A stretch of 64,000 nucleotides of DNA from Chelonoidis abingdonii (GCF_003597395.2 NC_133773.1:74936688-75000687); one strand, 5' to 3'. Counted from the first letter of the stretch, positions 1-10,544 are shown. Translations and numbers: made by a program. The notes: a model not told the origin generated them from the sequence alone.

Positions 1-3000
1 AGGCCATTTGGAAAATGTTTGTTTCAACAGACTAAGCAAACCTGATGCTGGTTTGCTTTTGAATGATGTTTTATTTGTAAAGCTCTTTCTCTTCCTGTGT
101 TTTATTATAGTTGTTTCTTTGCCTTTTAGACCCATTTTTAAACTTCGATTAGTTTGCGTGTATATACTGTTTTGTATTCATCATACGCAGCTCTGTTAGC
201 CAATAGCAACATATGGCATATAAATAGAGCTCCTATAGGAGATTCAACGGCTCTGTAATCTCCACATGTTTATTCAATATACGTGGACGGAAAGCGAGTC
301 TTCTGCTATACATTAAAATATCGCTGTCCATTTTTCAAATACTTTGGGCTGCAACACACCCAGAGAGAATTCGCCTTTATACGCCATTCGTGATTAACAA
401 ATAAACAGGTTCGACATACAGACTGACAGAGCTCCGTTGTTTCACTAATGTACTATTGCTGGTCTCAGAAACGTACTCCTGGTTGTATTATTTAAGGGTA
501 AGAAACCTAAACGCCAGTTCTCTATTGACTGTAAGCGCTGCTTTCTCTCCTTCTTTCTTTCGTCATGACAAGCATATAGGGCCAAATCCTTTTCGCCTCC
601 CCCATGCCTGTCGTCCTTATTCCATTCATGGAGCCCCCATTAACTTCAGCGAGACCACATGCAGCTGTAGGCCAGCAGGATTCGGCCCATGGTCTGAATG
701 CGCGCATTCCTGTATCTGATGATGTTTCTGACCCAAATAATGCAGCTTCTCAAAGAGAAGGGCCCAGGAAGGCACCAGACACCTTTTGCCTTACACACTA
801 TCAGTGCCCATTAAAGAGCTCTCTCGCACAGCTTTCGCATAGGATTTACTCAGAGTTTTGGTCAGGTTTCTTTTTTCCTTTTCCTTTTTTGTACAAGCCC
901 CAGTGCTACATGTTTTCTTTATGGAGGTGGTAGGAAGCCAAAGGCGCAGCATACCATTTTCACTGATTTAACGTTCCTTTTCCTTTTGAGATTATAGATG
1001 TAGAGCGTTGTGGTGGCTTTTGCTGGAACCAAGCTAGAAATGGGATCCCATACCCTTTTAGGGGCACACAGGGCTCTTTCGCTTGGTGATACTATTTTAC
1101 TTTAATCCTTCAGACAAATACGCCACCGTTATCTCTCGCCTTTCGAGACAAGATCAGCAGTTTTTTAATCCCTCCTCTCTATATATGACAATAGTGCCTC
1201 TTGAAATGTACAGTTTCACAAGCGGCTGTATTCTTACAATGCCTTTTAAAGGACTGGGAGTGGACGCCAAATGCCAAAGTTGTATTTTATTGAATTTTTT
1301 TTTGCTTTATTCTCCCGGAAAATGTCACCTAACATGTAAAATGATAATGATGATGATGCAACGGAATAATATAAAAATATCCCCATAACATGTGCTCATG
1401 CATCCTACTTTACTATGCACAAACATGCAAGCTGTTAATTATTATTAGTCTCTCAGCGCCCTGAATTAAATATGATTCATTAGAATTTAATAACAGGTGC
1501 AAAGTCATCTCTTTGCCAGCAGCGCTAGCGTTCATTGAGCTAGGAAACTCATTTTGTTTTACTGAAGGCTCCAGCTTGCCCGGCTGGTTGTAAATTGGAC
1601 TACATGTTGGATAGCGGTTTTGTGCGTGGGGGGTGGGGAGCCTGAGACACAGATTTCTGGAACGTAAAAGTTGCACTTTGCTTCACCAATTTGTTCCTGC
1701 CAATACATAAGGTGGAAAGCTGCCTAGCTAGTATTTACTTTGGACGACAGCGCTCTGACCGAATGCAAACGGAGAAAGACTCCACCGCTAACACTCGTGC
1801 AGGGCATTTGCAACGTGGAATGCACCAGTGTATTTCCCTCTGTTTCTGATGTTGGCAAGAAGTAAACAAAGAAGCTTGGCTGGAAATCCCAAGAAGTAAA
1901 ATCCTCTGAGTTAAAAGTAAAGGGTTGTTTTTTTTTAATCCCGTCCCATTGCATCCGCATTCCAGCGGGCGGACTGGACTTTAGATAGAGTTTGGAAAGC
2001 ATGGCGATGATTGCACCCAACTCGAGAGCAGGATGGCTCCTAGCCGTCTGATCTGACGTCAACATGTCTCTAGGCTCTTGCTGCAAGATAGAGGGAGCAG
2101 AAATGGGGGAGGGCGGGCTGTAATCACTCCCAGATGTCTCTAATAGCAGATATAAAGACGTACATAGTGCCTAAGAATAAATTTGTAATCAGTGCTCTAC
2201 AATCTGATCATCAAAGCAGCAAAATTTCTGGAGGAAAATGGGGGGAAACATCATACTGCGTTTGGGGGAAGTAGGGGGAAGGGCCACAAAGACTTCCCAG
2301 AAAGCAACAGGCTTTTCGAATCTACATGCTTTGTAGAATTTATGTGAATATATAATTCAGATAACAACTACGCTTTAATCTCTGTTATACTGTGCAAGCT
2401 GAAACAGCTGAGCAGTAATTGGCCAATTAGAAATGGAAGAGATTGGAGCTGGTTTTGAAGGGGAACATATTTCATAGCCTGCAAAAATGATAAGCCCTAG
2501 TTATTGAGTGGATTACAGTCGCAGAAATGTGGGATTCGTTTCCTTTCTATCACTTAATGAAGGGCTTTTTTTTGGATAGAGTTGAGGGTAGAAGGATTTA
2601 AAATATGTTTTCAGGCGCAAAAGATAACATTTTATATCATTAAAATGATGCAGCGTCATCGTGGGGCTCGTGCTTCATGTTTGTTCTCTGAAACAACCTT
2701 GGTGCTTTTCCCATTTACGTCTGGAAATTTCAGCTGTCGTTCTACGGGTATCCATAGTCTTTACGGAAAGGCCCCATTACACCTATCTTTGACGCCATCT
2801 TTGAAAATGATAAATTAACCGTAGTTATCTACTCGGAGATGGAGCACTGTAAACTGATAGGTGAAAAATCGGTTATTCATATTCTCCCCTCCTCCTTCTT
2901 CCCCCAGGAAAACATAGATTATATGGAAATCTAACAGCGTGGAGTGCTCATAAAACAACCAAAAATGACAGCCATGGCTCCAAGAAGAACGGTATCAACT

Positions 3001-3500
3001 ATCTTCATCATCCCGCGGTGCATAAAACCTGAAGACTCCCACTACCATTTCTGCTATTTAAAAATCAACGAGCTTCCTTTTTAATATCCAGACTCAATAC
3101 TATTACGTCAGAATAACCTCAGTGATGTCATGTTTACATACTTTCCAAAGTGATTTGAATAGTAGAAAACGTAGGCTTTGCACTCCCCCATTGTGCAAAT
3201 GCTTTGAAAAGCATGAAAAATGTTACCTAAAGGTAACGTTCAAGGACAATTATATCACATACTAGACCTAAGCTATCCTGCAGAGAGAGTGAGAGAGATG
3301 ATCTATCAATAAATCCAAACTAACGCTACTAATATGTATACTATTAAAACAGAAAACAGTTTCCATTCCTACATTTGAACCAGCCAGAAATTCCCTTGTT
3401 TCAATTTCACTGTAATACGTAAGCTTTTAGGAAACCTATTCTTAATAAAAATATAAAATGTGCCATGCCCCCATCCATTTGTTATTATCTGAATCACAAG
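1..3500. other. non-coding region downstream of HAND2 (distal part)
   Basis: No coding region is supported. The open frames here are short, lack splice context and resemble no family I recognise. The sequence is moderately AT-rich and I recognise no transposon. A short ATG/GAT-type repeat occurs near 1340-1356. The lack of recognisable insertions is in keeping with a regulatory flank of a developmental gene, but that is inference. Confidence 0.6.
200..227 (+). promoter_or_regulatory. CCAAT plus TATA-like pair
   Basis: A CCAAT pentamer at 200-204 is followed by TATAAATAG at 219-227. The TATA-like sequence is a good match, but the 15-bp gap is shorter than usual for a CCAAT/TATA promoter, and no gene follows on the plus strand. 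The A/T core is also one base short of a MEF2 site, so it could be an enhancer element or chance. Confidence 0.2.
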
Positions 3501-3508
3501 AAAAGTGT

Positions 3509-3690
3509 AAGGACAAATTCTGCTCCCACTTACACCCACATAAGGGCCCGATCGACCCTACCGAAGTCAATGAAAGTTTTGCTACTGACTCCTGCGAAAT
3601 CAGGATCCAGATTCCTAAATCTGGAGTAACTCCACTTAATATACACTATGGATTAACACGAGCGTAACTGAGAGCAGAATCTGCCCCATA
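3509..3690. repeat. short palindromic interspersed repeat
   Basis: The left end reads as a version of AATTCTGCTCCCACTTACAC. The right end, near 3664-3690, is its approximate reverse complement (GTAACTGAGAGCAGAATCTG). The middle contains a GAAGTCAATG-type core. This fits a short fold-back repeat common in sauropsid genomes. Only one fairly complete copy is seen in this part of the window. Confidence 0.5.
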
Positions 3691-3699
3691 AAATACCTC

Positions 3700-6600
3700 A
3701 AACTACTCATTAGAGTTTATAGCTTAAACACAACCCTTTACATTTAGTTTTAAGAATCATTAGCGGTATATTTCCATGTTATTTTACATTAAAGTTGTCT
3801 CCCTTTCTCGCCTCCAGATTCTACAAACTCTTACTCACGTGAGTAATTCTTCTCTCTTCAGTAGCCCTACTGAATTCATTAGGACTACTGGGTGATTAAG
3901 GGTTTATAGGACATAATTTTAAAGTAAGGTATTTTTCTTGCTTCGCAAAAGAAAAAAAACGAAGGTTGTTTTTGAGGCAGAGGACGCAGATAACATTGTG
4001 AATTCTTTTCCCAAAACAACCAACTTAGATGTATTATCTAAAATGACAGGTGAGGTACTTAAAATATTGTATAAATACTGAAAATGTTCACAAAACGTTT
4101 AGTTTGGCAACTTATAATTATACAGTTGGGCTTTACACCTCTGTTCCTCATTCTTAACTTTTCCTCTCAGATTACCTGTAGAATAATATGGAAAGGCCTA
4201 GCAATTATTAACTAGCAAGAGTACACTGATATTTTCCCAATACCATCAGTTCATAAGTGCCTTTATATCAGCGAACAGTCTGTGTCACTGAGTAGCTATC
4301 AAGGAGGGCAGAAGTGGAATATATGAGGAAGCAAATATGTTTAGTAATGACCTTAAGAATCTAGATACAGTTTCTTTTAAAACTCTTTCCCAGAGAGCTG
4401 GCCGTCCGGCTGTGGAAAAGCTTCTGGTTCACCATTCAGAATGTTATCAGCCACACAGCTCCTTTAGGAGATGTGGGGCCAAGGCACACTGACATCCCAA
4501 TCTACCATCAATTTACCTTCCACCGCCCTGCTTCCCCATTTAGCTTTTAACGTCAAAACCTACATTTTTGTCGGCTCCGGCCTGTCTAGGGCTCTTGTGA
4601 TTTAGCTCCAGGAATGATTGCTCCTGAGAAAATGGCAACATCCTCATTACCAAGCAATTAAAATAGATCCCTTTTAGCGGGTCCAAGGGTGCAGCCAGTT
4701 TGAGAAATGAAATGCAAAGGGAGAGTTCATTTTCCGTGTATAGGAAACGCCAAAAAGGCTACTATCTTCACAATGGCATCCTGAATCTGCCAGAGAGGCG
4801 CTGGGTCGTTGGGCTCCGATGTAGCCAGATACAGATTACAGCCCTGCATGGCGCTGGAAGTAAAAGGAAGCTGTTTTCCTGATCGAGGAAAAGGACAGAC
4901 CACAACGAAAAAGCAGTTTTAAAGAATATTTTCACTAGTGCCTAATGCAGTAAGACTTCCGCAGCTCCGTGTTTCTAAACGACTGGCTTGTGCTTAAAGA
5001 TCACACATTAAACGCGTGTATCAAACACACAGCCAATGGCATGAGGATTCAGTTGATCGATAAAACAACCGGGTATTTGCAGACAGTTATCTGGGGATAC
5101 TTCTCTAATCTGGAGCTGTAATTAGTAGCATCTCGATACATCTTCCGTTGTAATAGCTGCACCATTGGAGCCTTTAACCTACCTTGGCAACATTAGCAAC
5201 GTCAAACACAAAAGGAGCAGGGGGAGACCTTCCACTATCAACTGGGAAGCTAGCAGGGAAGGAAAAGAAAACAAAAGGGAGACTCTTCTCTCGAAGGGTT
5301 ATAAACAAAGGCAAGTGTCTGTAAACATAACCCTACACCCAAACACAAACCCAGGCTGCCTGGCCCGAAGGGAGAAAGGGCACATCACTTTTGCTTAGTT
5401 GTTCTAACCCTTCAACCTTCTCATTGTCAGAGAGACTGGCAAACGGTGTAAGGGCTCTCTTATCTTTTTATGGGCAATTGCAAATCTACCTACTCTTATT
5501 GTAAGAGCTGGCCACAAGCCACTTAATTGGGCACTACCATAACCTTGTAAGAGAGCCAGAGTGATTTAGGTTACATTCGTGCAAGAATCCTGAGGCCACA
5601 AAAATATTAAACTGAGGTTTATAGTACAGATAGAAACCGTTTCCCATAATCCCTGAAAGCTTCCTTAGGTAAACCGCTTGTTTAAAAGTTTAACAGTTTT
5701 TAAGGCTGGATTTCTATGTGTAAATACAGTAGGAAGTGTGCAGTCCTCAGAACGTTGCAATACACTCAGCATTTGCTTTGGTTGGCCTGGCAAGGTGAAT
5801 AGTCAATTTCGAGGAGTCGTGATGGACAAAGATGGTAGTTTTGTATCTGTTCAGATACAAAGGATGGAAGATGAGATTGAGGGAAGCAATTTTACGTATT
5901 AAAAATCAAGGGGCCAAATCGCAGGCAGTTGCTAGCCTGGAGACAGGAGAGGATAAAAAAAGATGTGCTCACTCTGGCAGGCTGGAAACGTACGGCCCAG
6001 GAGAACGTTGGGAACCACAAAGTTAATATTAAGTTCATTGCATCTCATTGTAAATTTTGTTTTTCCTTCCAAATTCCTTGCCTTGTTCACTGTTTCTTAC
6101 TGGACGTAAAATTACCCGTTACATAATCACTTACAGCAAAGCTCTAAGCTTCCTTTGCGGACCCTCAGTCCTAGCCCATTGAGGTGGCTGGAATCAAAGT
6201 TAAAGTCTTTTCTATATAACCCCCACACAATATCTTTCTCGTTCCGGGCTTCGCGTGCAGTCACCTCGGGAAAATAGATAACTAGCTCTGGTTGCAGGAA
6301 ATAAGCGCCAAGAAAGATTTAATCAAGTCACAACACTTCTCTCTCCCTCACGCACACTTTTAATTTACAATTTTAATATCCAAACTCCTAAAATTATATT
6401 TCAAGTGACTCGTGATTCGAGAACTCTGATTAATATAGGAATGTTGTCTTTCTTAGGAAAACATGCATATCAGTCATTCTGATTTGATCCACTTTTGTAC
6501 CTATGTCCATTTCCCGTTAGCATTAAATCTCATGCCTGGAAAACACTACAAGGAATTCATATTTAGAGTAACTGTATTTTTTCCCTTTAACACGCGCACT

Positions 6601-6780
6601 GCTGGTAAGATCCTTTCCCGCCCCCTCTTTTCACTCGATGACTTGCTTAAAAATAAACTTAGAGGCAATCTTTATAATTTAGTTTACTTCCGAATATCTT
6701 AAATATTATGAAAACTATAACAACGTTGTTATTTAAAACATTTGAGGTATAAAACATAAAAAGATTTTTTTTGTAAAAAA
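3700..6780. other. non-coding region just downstream of HAND2
   Basis: No gene is supported. A fragment with ACTCACGTGAGTAA near 3832-3846 and a following GACTACTGGG stretch looks like a remnant of the TCAATGGGA-type palindromic repeats. The rest is unique-looking AT-rich sequence. Downstream enhancers may lie here, but the bases alone do not identify any. Confidence 0.55.
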
Positions 6781-6792
6781 CACACACAGTGG

Positions 6793-6798
6793 TTTATT
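6793..6798 (-). terminator. HAND2: candidate HAND2 poly(A) signal
   Basis: The minus strand reads AATAAA here, about 540 bp beyond the stop codon. It is followed within 20 nt by a GT-rich then T-rich stretch (CTGTGTGTGTTTTTTAC), the usual cleavage-site downstream element. This would place cleavage near 6775-6785. Confidence 0.6.
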
Positions 6799-7189
6799 GA
6801 ATACTTACAACGTTTACACCTTCAATATTAATTAAACTCCACTTTTTCCTCCCTTAAGGACGGAAGTGCACATAACAAATAGCTGCTGAAAACATTTTCA
6901 AATACTGAACGACCACAACAAAATTACCATAGTAAATACCAAGCCAACTGAAACATTGGTGCAACTGTTTCTGTTGAAATATAATTTTATAATCCCATGA
7001 ATATTTATATCCAAAAGGCCAAGTATTAAAGATACACTTCACATACACACTAATGCCAGGGAGTCTTTTCCCCCCTTTCTTTTCTATTTTTCCCCGTGTG
7101 TTCTATACAAACAGAGAAATAACATTCACGAAACTATTGAGACGACATTACCCCTTACCAAGCTGGAGTTTCCTCTTCGTATTAAAATA

Positions 7190-7196
7190 TGGAATG
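7190..7196 (-). promoter_or_regulatory. HAND2: candidate miR-1/206 target site in HAND2 3' UTR
   Basis: The mRNA-sense strand reads CATTCCA, a seven-base match to the miR-1/miR-206 seed with A opposite position 1. Hand2 is an established miR-1 target in mouse heart. That this is the corresponding site is inference from the heptamer and its place in the 3' UTR. Confidence 0.35.
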
Positions 7197-7340
7197 CTTT
7201 TCTTCGAATATCCACATTTTGGGGGGTGGGGGAGAAATTGCACATAAATAAACTGGATGATTCCAAATACAAAAAGTCCTCAGATCAAATCTCTCTAATG
7301 AGTCTAGGAGACTTCCTTGAGTTCTTCAGTCTTGCAGCGC

Positions 7341-7439
7341 TCATTGCTTGAGCTCCAAAGCCCAGACATGTTGCGGCCAGCCAGTCCTCCCTTTGGTTTT
7401 CTTATCGTTGCTGCTAACTGTGCTTTTCAATATTTCATT
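7341..7439 (-). CDS. HAND2: HAND2 coding exon 2 (C-terminal 32 residues and stop)
   Basis: Read on the minus strand, this 99-bp exon encodes the C-terminus: it starts NEILKSTVSSND, continues KKTKGRTGWPQ, ends HVWALELKQ, then TGA. This C-terminus is essentially invariant in vertebrate HAND2 and is the strongest identifier here. The exon is preceded by an AG acceptor (plus-strand CT at 7440-7441) with a long pyrimidine tract, ending TCTATCTTCCCAG-like. It joins in phase 0 to exon 1, whose last residues are KKEL. Together the exons give 183 + 32 = 215 residues, against 217 in human. No frameshift or premature stop is seen. Confidence 0.97.
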   Translation of the reverse strand, partial: NEILKSTVSSNDKKTKGRTGWPQHVWALELKQ

Positions 7440-9168
7440 CTGGGAAGATAGCGTGCAAAAAAAGAGAGAAACAAAGCAGAAGTTTAGACATTATTTTCCT
7501 TTACCTTTTGTAACCTGCGCCACCCATTCCTTGTCTTTTTCCTCCTCAGAAGAGGGAAATCCAAAGCTGGCGATAGAAATCGACAAAGATCTATGCAGGG
7601 TCCTGCAGAGGCCTCCAAGCTACAGGACAAACTTTCGGCTAGAAAGCTTGACAAACAAACGCCCGTTTACTGGCTTTTCGTAGAAAGCTGCGGGTATTGT
7701 AACCCCCCCCCACACACTAGTTTATATGTTTAATTCTTTGCAAAATAGCGACTGTGCTGTTATTTTACACCGATCGCGGCAAGAGCGGCTCATTTCCAAA
7801 CGTAAACAAAGCTTCTTCGGGTTAAAAAACCACCTACAGCAACAGCCAGAATAATCACAGCCTGCTTCTCATTGTGGGCTTCTTCAGGGTTAAGCGGCCC
7901 TCCCCGCTCAGATCTCAGGAGTGTATATTTTATTTCAAATATAAATTACATTTATATCTCATATGGTATACACACACACACACTTGAGGTTTCAGTGGAA
8001 CATTAACTTATAAGAAGACCCGAATAACAAGTAGGTCAACGATGAACATTCTAACTAACGTCAGCATACCACTAAATAACATCATTGTCAACATATTATG
8101 AGAAGTGCATATCCATTCATATAAGGCTCGATCCTGTTGTGTTCATTGAAGTCAAATCCCTATTGAAATCAGTGGGAATTTTGCCTGAATAAACCATTAG
8201 GCCTACACCAAGAGTTAACATCCACATAAAAAAATCACTTCGCCTTAAATTAAAAGAAAAGAAAAAAAACAAAACAAAAAAACCAACCCAAAACCCAACA
8301 ACAAAAGCATAAATCACAATCAAGACTAATCTACTGTGAACCTGTGGGGCTGTGCATTATTTGTCAAGCGTTCAAAACTGTGCTGGAGTTAAATTCAAGT
8401 GGTACATGCCTTGCCTATGAGCAGAATTTCTTTTATTTCAACAGATTGCAGGGTGCTTCTGCTTTATGAAAGGTTGCTTGTGGACAAGCCAGAATTATTG
8501 TTAGTAATTGCAATTCAAACAACACTGTGGGGGGAATGAAGTAGAGGAGGTACTGAAGGGATGCTAATATAAAATAAAGTATTACAAAACCATATTTTAT
8601 GATTAAGACATTCGTGTGCAGCTGCAAGGAATGGTTTAACTATTACATCTGAGCCTACACCCGATTTTGCTGCAAGCTATATCAATTCTGAAATATTTCT
8701 ATCACACAGCAGATGCCAGTTTCCCACCCCAATACATTTAAGTTTTAAAATCACCCCCGGTCACTTGGAACAGCTCCTGCACCGAAGTGAACTGAGTCTT
8801 CACTTCCCTTTATTAGTGATAACACATATTATTATGGGTACATCCATTTATGCAGATGATAGGTACGCGTACATGTACACACCATATATCATAAACATTC
8901 ATTCACATCCATTAACTAAGGCACACAGCATATGTTACCTACATCAACTTTCCTACACGCAGCGCTAGTATATTGGGGCGTGTGTGTGCTGTGTAACACC
9001 ATGATGTATTTAATTTGGGATCCATTCTGTGTGATCTGGAACGGAGCCTGGCTGACCTAGCAGCCGCTCCCCAAGCCAGCTGTGCCCAACACATCCGGAA
9101 GAAAGGACGAGCCCAGAGTAATCCCTCGCAAACAACAACAACAGCCTCCCCCCTGTGGATGTACTGAC
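7440..9168 (-). other. HAND2: HAND2 intron 1
   Basis: This 1729-bp intron is bounded on the minus strand by a GTCAGT donor next to 9169 and a CCCAG acceptor next to 7439. It contains a C-run near 7703-7711, a short CA repeat at 7970-7983, an A-rich low-complexity stretch at about 8247-8306, and near 8127-8200 a remnant of the TCAATGGGA-type palindromic repeat. I see no second gene or recognisable transposon in it. The single-intron layout matches HAND2 in other vertebrates. Confidence 0.92.
8247..8306. repeat. A-rich low-complexity stretch in HAND2 intron
   Basis: About 60 bp consist almost entirely of A with scattered C and G on the plus strand. It is adjacent to a degraded TCAATGGG-type repeat and could be the tail of an old retroposed element. 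There is no coding content. Confidence 0.6.
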
Positions 9169-9717
9169 CAGCTCTTTCTTCCTCTTCTCCTCCTTCACGT
9201 CTGTCTTCTTGATCTCTGCCTTGAAGGCCTCCGCCTCCCCGTTCTGATCGTCCTTGGCTAGCAGGTCCATGAGGTAGGCGATGTAGCTGGTGGCCAGGCG
9301 GAGGGTTTTGATCTTGGACAGCTTGGTGTCGGCGGGCACATTGGGGATGCACTCCCGCAGCTCGGCGAAGGCGCTGTTGATGCTCTGAGTCCTGCGCCTC
9401 TCCTTGCGGTTAGCCGTGCCCCGGCGCTTCACCGGCCGCGGCCCCCCGAGCCCGGGCGGCCCGCTGCCCGGCGGCCCCCCGCCGTAGTGGGAGTGGTCGA
9501 TGCCCGGCGCGCCGCTGGCGTACTCGGGGCTGTAGGACAGGGCCATGCTGTAGTCGGGGGGCGACATCTCCGGGTGGCTGCTGATGAGCCAGCCGTGGAA
9601 GTAGGGATTCTCCTCGTGGCCGCAGCGGCTGGCGGCGGCGGCGGCTGCGGCGGCGGCGAAGGGGTAGCCCTCATGGTGCACCACGGGGTGGTGGGGGAAG
9701 CCCCCCACCAAACTCAT
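9169..9717 (-). CDS. HAND2: HAND2 coding exon 1: heart and neural crest derivatives expressed 2, bHLH transcription factor
   Basis: HAND2 is a nuclear Twist-family bHLH factor that dimerises with E proteins and binds E-boxes. It is known to act in second heart field, limb bud, branchial arch and sympathetic neuron development. The minus strand starts at 9717 with [15 protein letters not shown], the conserved HAND2 N-terminus. A 9-Ala tract is at residues 21-29 and a Gly/Pro-rich linker at about 78-95. The bHLH spans about 98-152 (bases 9262-9426), with the basic motif [10 protein letters not shown] (residues 103-112) carrying the E-box-contact Glu106 and Arg107. T110 and S112 correspond to the known phosphosites T112/S114 of mammals. 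The exon ends KKEL at 9169, and the GTCAGT donor follows. I chose this ATG over an in-frame one 69 bp upstream because the protein matches the family N-terminus exactly. It has SS at residues 46-47 where human has G, as in birds, and fewer alanines (9 against 12). Confidence 0.98.
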
Positions 9718-10390
9718 CCCCGAGCCCTCGCGCACCCCACCCCCGCCCCGGGACCAAGCCTGCCCCCTCCCGGCCCGCTGCCTCACACCCGCCTTCGCTG
9801 CGCGCCGCCCCCCGCCTTTCTCAGCGGCCTATCACAGCCGCCGTCCCATAGGGCGCTGCCAGAGTCACGCTCAGAGCCAGCGCGCACCCGGCCCCGGCGG
9901 CCAGGCGAGGGCCCCCGGCCGCTCATGCGGCGCGTCTCCTCCGCGCGGGGGGGGGGAGGGTGGGGGGGGGGGGGGGGCCTGGCGCTGCGGCGCGACGCCG
10001 ACAAACGGCTGGAGCCCCGCGCTGCCTCCTCCGCCGCCCGGCCCCCGTCTGCCTCCCGCCGCGGGGGGTTTGAAAACGCAACGCCGCCCCGGCCTCACAG
10101 CAGCGCCCCCGCGCTGTCGGGCTCCGGCGCTGGCCTTGGGCATGAAAGGCTCTGGTAACGTTCCGCTCCCCCTTGGCCGGAGGCTGCTCACTGGGAGCCG
10201 AGCGCATCCATCCGCCTGGCCTGCCCCTCTCCTGCTCGCTCGGGGGCTGGGGCACCGGGCAGCCCGCTGGCCCGCAAGCAGCTCGAATCCCGCCCCAGCT
10301 GGTGGCGATGCAGAGGAGAAAGGTGGCGGCGATTCCCCCAGGCTTGGCGCTGCGCGGGGCACAGGCACAATTTCCCAGCACGATCTCCAT
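9718..10390 (-). other. HAND2: inferred HAND2 5' untranslated region with upstream ORFs
   Basis: If transcription starts about 30 bp from the TATA-like motif at 10421-10429, this GC-rich interval is the 5' UTR. It holds an upstream ATG at 10388-10390 opening 155 codons that end at 9923, before the main start. A second ORF of 73 codons runs 10004-9783. An in-frame ATG at 9784-9786 would add 23 residues (MRQRAGRG...) to HAND2. None looks like a conserved protein. The transcription start is inferred. Confidence 0.45.
9947..9977 (+). repeat. long G-runs in HAND2 5' UTR template strand
   Basis: The plus strand carries G10, then AGGG, then T, then G16 in 31 bp. The transcript itself would carry matching C-runs. 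Such runs can form a G-quadruplex in the DNA strand opposite the transcript. Run lengths may also be imprecise, since homopolymers are prone to sequencing error. Confidence 0.7.
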
Positions 10391-10420
10391 GTACAGCTAC
10401 ATCTTTCGGGCAGCTCGTGT

Positions 10421-10544
10421 TAATATATGTCGTCAGAGGCTTCCTCCGCCAATCCCGGGCGGCAGGGGCGGGGCCCTCGGCGCTCCTCAATAAAACTTTT
10501 TGATGTTCGCGTTGCTAATTGCCGAGCTCCTCTTTTAGGATTGG
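10421..10544 (-). promoter_or_regulatory. HAND2: candidate HAND2 core promoter, possibly bidirectional
   Basis: In the minus-strand direction there is CCAAT (plus ATTGG at 10540-10544), a GC box (plus GGGGCGGGG at 10465-10473), an inverted CCAAT (10449-10453) and a TATA-like CATATATTA (10421-10429). The order and spacing suit a start near 10390-10395. CCAAT boxes in both orientations around a GC box are typical of divergent promoters, and in mammals an antisense lncRNA (HAND2-AS1, Upperhand in mouse) starts head-to-head with HAND2. No transcript evidence is available here. Confidence 0.5.

Larger units (their letters stand above)
6780..7340 (-). other. HAND2: HAND2 3' untranslated region (inferred)
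   Basis: This interval runs from the HAND2 stop codon to just past the first good poly(A) signal on the minus strand. It is AT-rich with no long open frame in the gene's sense, as expected of a 3' UTR. A CATTCCA heptamer (minus strand, 7190-7196) could be a miR-1/206 site. The 3' boundary is inferred from the poly(A) signal, not from transcript data. Confidence 0.6.
9180..10500. promoter_or_regulatory. HAND2: CpG island over HAND2 exon 1, 5' UTR and promoter
   Basis: GC content and CpG density rise sharply in this interval compared with the AT-rich flanks on both sides. It covers nearly all of coding exon 1, the inferred 5' UTR and the promoter-like motifs. CpG islands of this kind mark developmental transcription factor genes. 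Its long open frames on both strands are a by-product of high GC content. Confidence 0.85.

Noticed and set aside
456..933. Overlapping plus-strand open frames near the left end
   Set aside because: They overlap in different frames, show no family similarity and have no splice or promoter context.
9784..9786. In-frame upstream ATG as the HAND2 start
   Set aside because: The 23 extra residues (MRQRAGRG...) are not part of known HAND2 proteins, whereas [11 protein letters not shown] at 9717 matches the family N-terminus exactly.
9487..10158. 223-codon open frame on the plus strand over HAND2 exon 1
   Set aside because: It lies antisense to the HAND2 coding sequence and 5' UTR in a CpG island. 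Its Gly/Ala/Arg/Pro-rich product is what GC-rich antisense sequence gives, with no domain or splice context.
9923..10390. 155-codon minus-strand open frame as a separate gene
   Set aside because: It sits inside the inferred HAND2 5' UTR in GC-rich DNA, overlaps another frame (9871-10368), and has no recognisable domain. It is noted only as an upstream ORF.
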